Source: Clostridiales bacterium
GTDB taxonomy: Bacteria; Bacillota; Clostridia; Oscillospirales; Acutalibacteraceae
NCBI GenBank assembly: GCA_012511485.1
Contig: JAAZFZ010000076.1
Location: forward strand, 1-5,412
Direction: 5' to 3'
DNA length: 5,412 nt
The notes below the pieces were generated by a model. It worked only from the letters and a program-made list of their open reading frames with translations. It was not told where the DNA came from and searched no databases. This document shows positions 1 to 4,666 of this stretch, in pieces. Position 1 is the first letter of the stretch; each line of letters starts with the position of its first letter. Made by a program: the position numbers and the translations under genes.

Positions 1-463
1 AGAGGGTTTCTGTTCCTGGGTGAATACCGAGACGGGCAAAGTAGTCAGCTACTTCAGAACATATTCATTTATTGTAACCGACAGTGTGGAACTTGAAGCC
101 GTTTATTCAGAAAATGTTTCCGCAGGTGTTGCTCTTAACATCACTAAGGCAGTTACCAATGCCGCAACAGATACCATTTCTTTCTACTCAGAGAGAAGCA
201 TTAAGGGCTACAGCCTTGTTGAAAACGGAATTATTGTTACAAATAATGCTACTACTGCATTGAGTGACGAAGCATTTGTAATCGAAGGAACGGATGTTCT
301 CAAAGCAATGAGCTCAAGCACAGCTTCTGCCGGTACATTTATTGCTAATAAGCGCAATGCGGGTGCAGGCGTTGAATGGTTTGCAAGAGCTTATGCAATT
401 GTTATGAATGCGGATGGCGAAATCATTACAGTTTACAGTGCGGTAAAATCAGCTCAAATCTAA
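1..463 (+). CDS. C-terminal part of a secreted/surface repeat protein (5' end outside window)
   Basis: The reading frame is open from base 2 to a TAA at 461-463, giving 153 residues. A GTG at 20 lies in frame but has no reason to be the start, because the frame continues upstream. The first ~36 residues (Trp, Gly, then VVSYFRTYSFIVT...LEAVYSE) look like the tail of an InlB B-repeat-like module, common in Clostridia surface proteins. The remaining ~115 residues are rich in Ala, Ser, Thr, Val and Asn, with a closing segment WFARAYAIVMNADGEIITVY that I recognise as a recurring C-terminal beta-rich domain of such proteins. There is no LPxTG signal and no terminal membrane segment; the protein simply ends SAVKSAQI. 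The next gene starts only 10 nt after the stop, so co-transcription with the small peptide genes is likely. The molecular function is unknown; adhesion or a cell-surface role is inference. Confidence 0.75.
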   Translation, partial: EGFCSWVNTETGKVVSYFRTYSFIVTDSVELEAVYSENVSAGVALNITKAVTNAATDTISFYSERSIKGYSLVENGIIVTNNATTALSDEAFVIEGTDVLKAMSSSTASAGTFIANKRNAGAGVEWFARAYAIVMNADGEIITVYSAVKSAQI

Positions 464-473
464 GGTGATATCA

Positions 474-590
474 ATGAAAAAAGATTACAGTTCCCCTCAG
501 TTTGAGGCAGAGACTCTTGAAATTGAAAATGTCATTACATCCAGCTCAGGTGAACCCGGATTAGACCTAGGTGATGAGAATGATGTTTAA
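474..590 (+). CDS. Small acidic peptide, candidate RiPP-like precursor 1
   Basis: This is a 38-residue ORF with ATG at 474 and TAA at 588-590. A ribosome site AAGGTGA (462-468) overlaps the stop of the surface-protein gene, suggesting translational coupling. The peptide starts MKKDYSSPQF, carries ENVIT (residues 18-22), then a Ser run and Gly (23-26), and ends in an acidic tail GDENDV. It has about 10 acidic residues against 2 lysines and no Cys, His or Trp. It aligns with the next small ORF over the whole N-terminal half (MKK, Y, P, E, E, VIT, S, G), which argues strongly that both are real genes. The Tyr5-x-x-Pro8 pattern matches the motif in lasso-peptide leaders that is bound by PqqD-like recognition domains, and two PqqD-like genes lie downstream. 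The precursor role is inference; a small structural or regulatory peptide is the alternative. Confidence 0.7.
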   Translation: MKKDYSSPQFEAETLEIENVITSSSGEPGLDLGDENDV

Positions 591-620
591 ATTCAAGAGC
601 AAAGAGTAAATAATACATTT

Positions 621-625
621 GGAGG
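621..625 (+). promoter_or_regulatory. Strong ribosome binding site of precursor 2
   Basis: GGAGG lies 7 nt before the ATG at 633. It is much closer to consensus than the site in front of peptide 1, so peptide 2 is probably translated more strongly and independently of upstream translation. It supports the reality of this very short gene. Confidence 0.75.
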
Positions 626-632
626 TAGGCAA

Positions 633-764
633 ATGAAAAAGTACGAAAGACCCGAACTTGATGTTGAGCTTTTCGATGTTGAAGATGTCATCACCGCCAG
701 TGGTACAACATCAGATGACGATGCTGGCGATCCGAATCCCACAATGGACCAGACGGACATCTAA
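633..764 (+). CDS. Small acidic peptide, candidate RiPP-like precursor 2
   Basis: This is a 43-residue ORF with ATG at 633, TAA at 762-764 and a consensus GGAGG site. The N-terminal half (MKKYERPELDVE...EDVIT, residues 1-21) parallels peptide 1, while the C-terminal half diverges: ASG, then a run of Asp, then a Pro/Thr/Asp-rich end closing in TDI. About 13 residues are acidic and 3 basic; Cys, His and Trp are absent. Tyr4-Glu-Arg-Pro7-Glu-Leu9 fits the full YxxPxL form of the lasso leader motif recognised by B1/PqqD-like domains (established for that class); its use here is inference. The distance from Tyr to the conserved Thr (17 residues) is the same in both peptides. A conserved N-terminus with a variable C-terminus is the usual leader/core pattern. 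The core has no Cys for lanthionine, sactionine or disulfide formation, but has several Ser, Thr and Asp. Confidence 0.72.
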   Translation: MKKYERPELDVELFDVEDVITASGTTSDDDAGDPNPTMDQTDI

Positions 765-782
765 AAGTATTCTCAATTTGCA

Positions 783-836
783 TCAGGCAGGCAGATTATA
801 TCCGCCTGCCTGAAGGCATTTTTGGTGCGATTTTTT
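783..836 (+). terminator. Hairpin with T-runs: terminator or attenuator between peptide and enzyme genes
   Basis: A perfect 10-bp stem pairs 783-792 (TCAGGCAGGC) with 804-813 (GCCTGCCTGA). The 11-nt loop can form three further pairs beyond one mismatch. A TTTTT run follows at 819-823 and a TTTTTT run at 831-836. It sits 18 nt after the stop of peptide 2 and before the kinase-like gene. The first T-run starts 6 nt after the stem, which is less tight than a textbook terminator, so partial read-through is plausible. That arrangement would give much peptide mRNA and less enzyme mRNA. No convincing separate promoter for the downstream operon was seen. Confidence 0.65.
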
Positions 837-845
837 ATCAGTGCT

Positions 846-851
846 GGAGGG
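846..851 (+). promoter_or_regulatory. Ribosome binding site deciding the start of the kinase-like gene
   Basis: GGAGGG lies 7 nt before the ATG at 859. It lies downstream of the alternative in-frame GTG at 841, so the ATG is the better start and the six residues added by the GTG are unlikely to be made. Confidence 0.7.
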
Positions 852-858
852 CATAAGT

Positions 859-1566
859 ATGGCATTTTATAGTATTGCCGGTTTAAATGTAAGCTACAGC
901 TCAATATTTGAACATTCGGCATTGAGAAGTAAAAAGTATGAGATAGGCGACATTAATAAATCAGACATTGAAGTCAGTGTCGGTGAGGCAGAAATATCAG
1001 CTCTGCTTAAACGAGCACCCAATCTGACGCCCGGAGAAGCAGAATATCTCCTGCTAGGTTCGGCATTTTATAGCGCCTTGCTCGATTACGGCGGTTTTTT
1101 TCTGCATTCCTCTGCCGTCATGGTTGACGGGGAGGCTTATCTTTTCTCTGCACCCTGCGGCACGGGCAAATCAACTCACACACAGCTTTGGCTTAGATAT
1201 TTTGGTGAACAAAGAGCACAGATTCTCAATGACGACAAGCCAGCAATCAGGTTGTTCGACGGTAGAATTATGGCTTGTGGCACTCCCTTCAGCGGAAGAA
1301 CCGACCTTAGTCAGAATAAAATTGTGCCGGTTAAGGGGATATGCTTTATTGAGCAAAGCCCACAAAATCGGATTATACAAATGCCCTCTTCAAAAGCAAT
1401 TGTGGCAATACTTAACCAAACTATCAGACCTCGCAACATTGAAAAAATGGATAAACTGCTTGCCATTATCGAAAAGGTAATAAAATCCGTTCAAATCTAT
1501 AAAATGGGTTGCAATATTAGCTTTGAGGCTGTAGAATTATCTTATAATACTATGAAAAACGTTTAG
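859..1566 (+). CDS. HPr kinase-like (HprK-type P-loop) protein, probable peptide Ser/Thr kinase
   Basis: The protein has 235 residues from the ATG at 859. A Walker A P-loop is at residues 97-106 (SAPCGTGKST), preceded by FLHSSAV (81-87), the usual lead-in strand of HprK-like proteins. NDDKPA (124-129) gives the acidic Mg/catalytic region, and GTPFSG (141-146) is a further motif shared by these short kinase-like proteins. Bona fide HPr kinase/phosphorylase is about 310 residues with an extra N-terminal domain; that domain is absent, so phosphorylation of HPr is unlikely. Related short HprK-like proteins occur in lasso-peptide clusters, where some phosphorylate a Ser of the precursor. By context the substrate here may be the Ser/Thr-containing small peptides upstream, but this is inference. 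It is the first gene of a tight operon, 10 nt before the PqqD-like gene. Confidence 0.8.
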   Translation: MAFYSIAGLNVSYSSIFEHSALRSKKYEIGDINKSDIEVSVGEAEISALLKRAPNLTPGEAEYLLLGSAFYSALLDYGGFFLHSSAVMVDGEAYLFSAPCGTGKSTHTQLWLRYFGEQRAQILNDDKPAIRLFDGRIMACGTPFSGRTDLSQNKIVPVKGICFIEQSPQNRIIQMPSSKAIVAILNQTIRPRNIEKMDKLLAIIEKVIKSVQIYKMGCNISFEAVELSYNTMKNV

Positions 1567-1571
1567 AGGAG
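1566..1571 (+). promoter_or_regulatory. Ribosome binding site of first PqqD-like gene
   Basis: GAGGAG overlaps the last base of the kinase stop codon. It is 2 nt from the ATG at 1574 and 5 nt from the ATG at 1577. The second ATG has better spacing and also gives an N-terminus (MKAKEG) that matches the paralogue downstream (MKIKEG), so 1577 is preferred. Confidence 0.6.
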
Positions 1572-1576
1572 CTATG

Positions 1577-1840
1577 ATGAAAGCTAAAGAAGGTTTTGTC
1601 CTGCGCAAGGTGGCTGACAATTACATAATCGTTGCCGCAGGGCGTGCTTCGCTGGACTTTTCAAAGGTAATAAACCTTAATGAAACGGGCGCTTTTTTGT
1701 GGAAACTGCTCGAAGAAGGAACAACCCTTGAAAAAATGTCAGAAGCACTGCTCAATGAATACAATGTTTCACCAAAGGCAGCTCAAAGGGACATCGAAAT
1801 ATTCGTTGAAAAGGTTAGGCAGCAGGGCATGCTTGAATAA
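1577..1840 (+). CDS. PqqD-like peptide-recognition protein 1
   Basis: The protein has 87 residues. It shows the PqqD/RRE pattern: N-terminal beta strands (EGFVLRKVADNYIIVAAG), then LNETGAFLW (34-42), the hallmark of the PqqD fold, then a helical C-terminal half ending in a predicted winged-helix-like segment. PqqD-like proteins bind the leader of ribosomally made peptides and present it to modifying enzymes. The second PqqD-like protein of this operon has the same length, and a hand alignment gives about 37 identical positions of 87, so the two are paralogues. An in-frame ATG one codon upstream (1574) is the alternative start. The likely partner is one of the two YxxP-containing peptides, or the kinase-like protein beside it; which one cannot be told from sequence. 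Confidence 0.85.
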   Translation: MKAKEGFVLRKVADNYIIVAAGRASLDFSKVINLNETGAFLWKLLEEGTTLEKMSEALLNEYNVSPKAAQRDIEIFVEKVRQQGMLE

Positions 1841-1845
1841 ATGTT

Positions 1846-1851
1846 AGGAAG
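1846..1851 (+). promoter_or_regulatory. Ribosome binding site supporting a TTG start
   Basis: AGGAAG lies 7 nt before the TTG at 1859, which opens the ABC transporter frame. The ATG at 1853 is in another frame and stops after nine codons. An in-frame GTG at 1922 would remove 21 residues and lacks a site of this quality. Confidence 0.55.
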
Positions 1852-1858
1852 ATGAGCA

Positions 1859-3547
1859 TTGATAATAAAGGATTCCGATAAAAGTACATTCAAATGGCTT
1901 TACAATTCCTCTAAAAAACAGGTGCCGGAGATTATTGCCCTTATCGTTGTTTACTGTCTGTTTTCATCCATGGTCATTATCATGGCATGGCTTTCAAAAG
2001 GTCTTGTTGACAGTTCGGTCAGCGGCAATCACAGCCAGCTTATAAGATTCATGATAATTGTCGGAGCCGTAGTTATACCCAGATTGCTGTTAAGCTTTAA
2101 ATATAGGGGGCTTAATGAGCATTCGAGAGCAAGGCTTGAGATTCTGCTCAGGCAAAAAATCTTCACATCCATTCTTCAAAAGGATTATTCAAGAATATCT
2201 GATTATCACAGCGGCGAACTTTTGAACCGTTTGATAAATGATATAGGCGTGATTGTTGACGGAGCTATTTCTATTCTCCCGAGTCTTTTCGGGCTTCTGA
2301 CCAAGCTTTTGCTTGCCTTTTTTGCTCTCTTTTCAATCGAAAAGAAGTTTGCTCTTGTTTTTGCTGCGGGCGGTGTCTTGATATTTGTTACAACAAGAGC
2401 TTTCAGGAAGGTTATGAAGCGATTACATAAGGATGTGCAGCAAACAGAGGGTGTTTCCCGCTCGTTTTTTCAGGAGGCACTTGAAAATTCGCTTGTGATA
2501 AAAGTCTTCGGAGCGGAAAAATCAGTTTTGAAGAAGTCGGGTAACCTTTTGGACTTAAACTATAAAAAAAAGATAAAAAGAATACTGGTGAGCATTTTCG
2601 CCAACCTCGGCATGAGTGCGGTTTTCAATGCAGGCTATTATTTCGCATTTTTCTGGGGAGCTTACGGTATCTATACAACCGCCATAAGCTATGGCACACT
2701 GACAGCCGTTTTACAGCTTGTCAACCAGATACAGTCGCCCGTGTCCGGCCTTTCAGGGCTTATCCCCAGATACTACAGTCTGATAGCGTCGGCAGAAAGG
2801 CTAATTGAAATCGAAAATTTGCCTAGGGAGGCCGAATATGCATCAACAGTTACGGATATAAACGACTTTTACGAAAAAATAAATTCAATTGAGTTTAAAG
2901 ATATTACCTTCGCATACAAAAATGAAACCGTGATTGAGGGCACAAGCCTTTCCATTAAAAAGGGCGAATTTGTGGCTGTTGCGGGCATTTCGGGCATCGG
3001 CAAGAGCACTCTGCTCAAGCTTCTGTTAGGCGTATTAATTCCAAACACAGGCAGCATTTATTTTAATCTCGGCACATCGAAAAGGAAAACGGATAAGGGC
3101 GTCAGGGGGCTTTTTGCATATGTGCCTCAAGGTAATATGCTGCTCTCCGGCACAATTCTTGAGAATGTGACCTTCCTTAACAATAATAAGACTGATAAGG
3201 AAATAAGAGACGCCATCAGGATAAGCTGCATGGACTCTTTTGTGGATGAATTGCCCGACGGATTGAATACAGTCATAGGCGAGAGAGGCAAAGGTCTTTC
3301 GGAGGGGCAGGTTCAAAGAATAGCAATTGCAAGGGCAATTCTCAGCGGCGCGCCCATCCTTCTACTTGACGAGGCAACCGCTGCTCTTGACGAAAAAACC
3401 GAAAAAAAGCTGCTTGAAAACATCAGACAGCTTGAAAACAAAACCTGTATTATTATATCTCACAAACACGCAGCCATTGAGGCATGTGATAAAGAAGTCA
3501 GAATAGTTGACAAGAAAATTGTTTTGATGCAGGAGAGTGCAAAATGA
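1859..3547 (+). CDS. ABC exporter, fused membrane and ATPase domains (putative peptide exporter)
   Basis: The protein has 562 residues from a TTG start. The N-terminal ~310 residues hold about six hydrophobic segments (roughly 24-46, 62-83, 140-160, 163-180, 245-268, 275-290), as in exporter-type half-transporters that work as dimers. The ATPase domain follows: Walker A GISGIGKST (376-384), Q-loop Gln424, signature LSEGQ (480-484, Glu in place of the usual third-position Gly), Walker B ILLLDE (500-505) and H-loop His535. All catalytic elements are intact. There is no N-terminal C39 peptidase domain, so leader removal must be done by another protein, for example the S26-like peptidase downstream. 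Its place between two PqqD-like genes suggests that it exports the mature peptide. The substrate is inferred from context only; lipid or drug export cannot be excluded. The stop overlaps the next start in ATGA. Confidence 0.9.
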   Translation: MIIKDSDKSTFKWLYNSSKKQVPEIIALIVVYCLFSSMVIIMAWLSKGLVDSSVSGNHSQLIRFMIIVGAVVIPRLLLSFKYRGLNEHSRARLEILLRQKIFTSILQKDYSRISDYHSGELLNRLINDIGVIVDGAISILPSLFGLLTKLLLAFFALFSIEKKFALVFAAGGVLIFVTTRAFRKVMKRLHKDVQQTEGVSRSFFQEALENSLVIKVFGAEKSVLKKSGNLLDLNYKKKIKRILVSIFANLGMSAVFNAGYYFAFFWGAYGIYTTAISYGTLTAVLQLVNQIQSPVSGLSGLIPRYYSLIASAERLIEIENLPREAEYASTVTDINDFYEKINSIEFKDITFAYKNETVIEGTSLSIKKGEFVAVAGISGIGKSTLLKLLLGVLIPNTGSIYFNLGTSKRKTDKGVRGLFAYVPQGNMLLSGTILENVTFLNNNKTDKEIRDAIRISCMDSFVDELPDGLNTVIGERGKGLSEGQVQRIAIARAILSGAPILLLDEATAALDEKTEKKLLENIRQLENKTCIIISHKHAAIEACDKEVRIVDKKIVLMQESAK

Positions 3548-3807
3548 AAATCAAAGAAGGATACAAGCTTCGCCGGGTATGCGACAGTGCTATCGTTGTG
3601 GCTGTCGGCAAAGCTGTTGTAGATTTAAACGGGCTTGTTACCCTTAATGAAACAGGCGAATTCCTCTGGTCAATTCTTGAAAACGGCTCCGAGCCTGAGG
3701 AGCTTGCCCGTGCTCTTTCTGAGGAATACTCAATTGATGCACAGCAGGCAAAAACCGATACGGAAGATTTTATTTTACAGCTCAAAGGGGCAGGTATTGT
3801 TGAATAA
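3544..3807 (+). CDS. PqqD-like peptide-recognition protein 2
   Basis: The protein has 87 residues. The ATG overlaps the ABC transporter stop by 4 nt (ATGA), with AGGAG at 3531-3535 as ribosome site, so translation is coupled. The PqqD hallmark is present as LNETGEFLW (34-42), preceded by strand-forming residues and followed by a helical half. It matches PqqD-like protein 1 in length and across its whole sequence (about 37 of 87 identical by hand), with most identity in the N-terminal strands and the LNETG block and most divergence at residues 49-83. Two paralogues next to two precursor-like peptides suggest one recognition protein per peptide, or one for each processing step (kinase, peptidase); both are inferences. 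Confidence 0.85.
   Translation: MKIKEGYKLRRVCDSAIVVAVGKAVVDLNGLVTLNETGEFLWSILENGSEPEELARALSEEYSIDAQQAKTDTEDFILQLKGAGIVE
3784..3790 (+). promoter_or_regulatory. Candidate ribosome binding site of the S26-like peptidase inside the second PqqD-like gene
   Basis: AAAGGGG precedes in-frame TTG codons at 3797 (6 nt) and 3800 (9 nt). A GTG at 3809, just after the PqqD stop, is also in frame but has no site at a normal distance. It could still be used by reinitiation. Confidence 0.4.
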
Positions 3808-4243
3808 GGTGATAGAGTTAACGGAAGTTACACCTGTAATTGAGGAGATTTTTGATAAGGGCGGCTCGGTTTCATTCGTGAGCAGGGGCACGAGTATGTT
3901 GCCGTTAATCGGCAATAACAGGGATAAGATTACCATTGTAAAATACTCGGGAATGCTAAAAAAGAATGATGTTCCCCTTTACCGAACGGCGGACGGCAAA
4001 TTCATTCTCCACAGGATAATAGGGGAGGATGAGAACGGCTATATTACCCGTGGAGATAATCGTTGGTGTGTTGAAAAGGGGATAAAAGAGTGCAACATTA
4101 TAGCAGTACTCAAGGGTGTTGAAAGAAAGGGCAAATATATTGACTGCCTGAGCAGAAAATATAAAGCCTACTGCCTGTTCCTTCCGCTTATCAGATGGAT
4201 TCGCAGAATATATTTCGGAACACGCAGTAGACTTCATTTTTAA
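3800..4243 (+). CDS. S24/S26 signal-peptidase-like serine peptidase, candidate leader peptidase
   Basis: The protein has about 147 residues and overlaps the PqqD-like gene by 8 nt. The start is uncertain: TTG 3797, TTG 3800 or GTG 3809, differing by at most four residues. The open frame runs back to 3635, but that part only shadows the PqqD gene. GTSMLP (30-35) holds the nucleophile Ser32 in the signal-peptidase box. LHRI (70-73) followed by TRGDN (83-87) matches the SipW/ER-type branch, in which His replaces the general-base Lys. The usual N-terminal membrane anchor is absent. Only the C-terminus (about 129-142, LFLPLIRWIRRIYF) is hydrophobic and basic, possibly a membrane-surface helix. With no C39 domain on the exporter and no other protease nearby, it is the best candidate for cutting the precursor peptides. 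That role is inference; the family assignment is firm. Confidence 0.8.
   Translation: MNKVIELTEVTPVIEEIFDKGGSVSFVSRGTSMLPLIGNNRDKITIVKYSGMLKKNDVPLYRTADGKFILHRIIGEDENGYITRGDNRWCVEKGIKECNIIAVLKGVERKGKYIDCLSRKYKAYCLFLPLIRWIRRIYFGTRSRLHF
4164..4241 (+). terminator. Long imperfect inverted repeat at the end of the peptidase gene, possible bidirectional terminator
   Basis: CTACTGC (4168-4174) pairs with GCAGTAG (4224-4230), and after a C-C mismatch T4176-C4181 pairs with G4217-A4222. Three more pairs (4164-4166 with 4232-4234) form outside one mismatch. The loop of 35 nt is large, with only weak inner pairing. TTTTT (4237-4241) abuts the stop codon. On the minus strand the stem is followed by a T-rich stretch, so it could also end atpC transcription. 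The large loop makes termination uncertain. Confidence 0.35.
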
Positions 4244-4249
4244 TACAAA

Positions 4250-4666
4250 CTAATCTAAATTATATTTTTGCTTTGTAACCCTTAGCCTTGCCATAGCTCT
4301 GGCCAGGGCTATTTTTGAGCCTTTATACTCATTTATGCTTCGCTGCTGGCGCAGCTTTTCCTCCGAGCGTCGCTTGGATTGCTCGGCTCGTCTGATATCA
4401 ATGTCCTCCGGCCATTCGCAGGCCTGAGCTAAGAGAACAGTGCCGAGCTTACTGACCTCCAGAAACCCTTCTGAATTAAACGCTTCTCTCCACTCACCGT
4501 CAATTTTCATTTTAAATGAACCCACGACCAGCGGCGCAACAATAGGCGCATGGTCAGCCAGAATTGCAAGCTCTCCATCAGGGGCGGTTATAATAAGAGC
4601 CTCAACCTGCCCGCTGAAAAACTCACGCTCTGGTGGCAGAATGTCAAGCTTATAGGTTTTGCTCAT
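4250..4666 (-). CDS. atpC: F-type ATP synthase epsilon subunit
   Basis: The protein has 138 residues, the usual length for the epsilon subunit of F1. The N-terminal beta-sandwich starts with YKLDILPPEREFFSG and contains APDGELAILADHAPIVAPL, the most conserved epsilon stretch. The C-terminal part (about 90-138) is the charged two-helix hairpin, rich in Arg, Lys, Glu and Ala, which can inhibit ATP hydrolysis by inserting into the F1 core. Epsilon links the central stalk to the c-ring and helps couple proton or sodium flow to ATP synthesis at the inner face of the membrane. The ATG at 4666 overlaps the end of atpD by 17 nt and has a GGAGGAG site (4677-4683, minus strand) within atpD. As usual it follows atpD as the last gene of the operon. 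Its stop lies 6 bp from the stop of the convergent peptidase gene. Confidence 0.95.
   Translation of the reverse strand: MSKTYKLDILPPEREFFSGQVEALIITAPDGELAILADHAPIVAPLVVGSFKMKIDGEWREAFNSEGFLEVSKLGTVLLAQACEWPEDIDIRRAEQSKRRSEEKLRQQRSINEYKGSKIALARAMARLRVTKQKYNLD
4293..4316 (+). terminator. Compact hairpin plus T-run on the plus strand, inside atpC
   Basis: An 8-bp stem (4293-4300 with 4305-4312, one G-T pair) closes a GGCC tetraloop and is followed directly by T's to 4316. It lies about 50 nt past the stop of the peptidase gene and could end plus-strand transcription of the operon. It also encodes the Ala/Arg/Leu-rich epsilon C-terminal helix, so codon content may produce it by chance. Confidence 0.4.

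Noticed and set aside
591..632. Promoter upstream of peptide 2 (TAAATAATAC near 607-616)
   Set aside because: The -10-like bases are present, but no -35-like hexamer sits at a proper distance, so it cannot be supported.
474..764. Classical lasso, lanthipeptide or sactipeptide precursor
   Set aside because: No Cys in either peptide, no cyclase, LanM/LanB or radical SAM gene in the window. The Thr of the VIT block is not at the penultimate leader position before a Gly core start, as lasso precursors require.
841..858. GTG at 841 as start of the kinase-like gene
   Set aside because: The Shine-Dalgarno GGAGGG lies downstream of it and correctly spaced for the ATG at 859.
1124..1480. 118-residue plus-strand open frame within the kinase-like gene
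   Set aside because: It overlaps a gene with clear P-loop motifs in the other frame and shows no recognisable domain or ribosome site.
2869..3785. Minus-strand open frames opposite the exporter and second PqqD-like gene
   Set aside because: They are shadows of real genes with all ATPase and PqqD motifs on the plus strand.
3635..3799. Longer 202-residue version of the S26-like peptidase
   Set aside because: The extra N-terminal part only reads the PqqD-like gene in another frame and has no family resemblance; the peptidase similarity begins near 3812.
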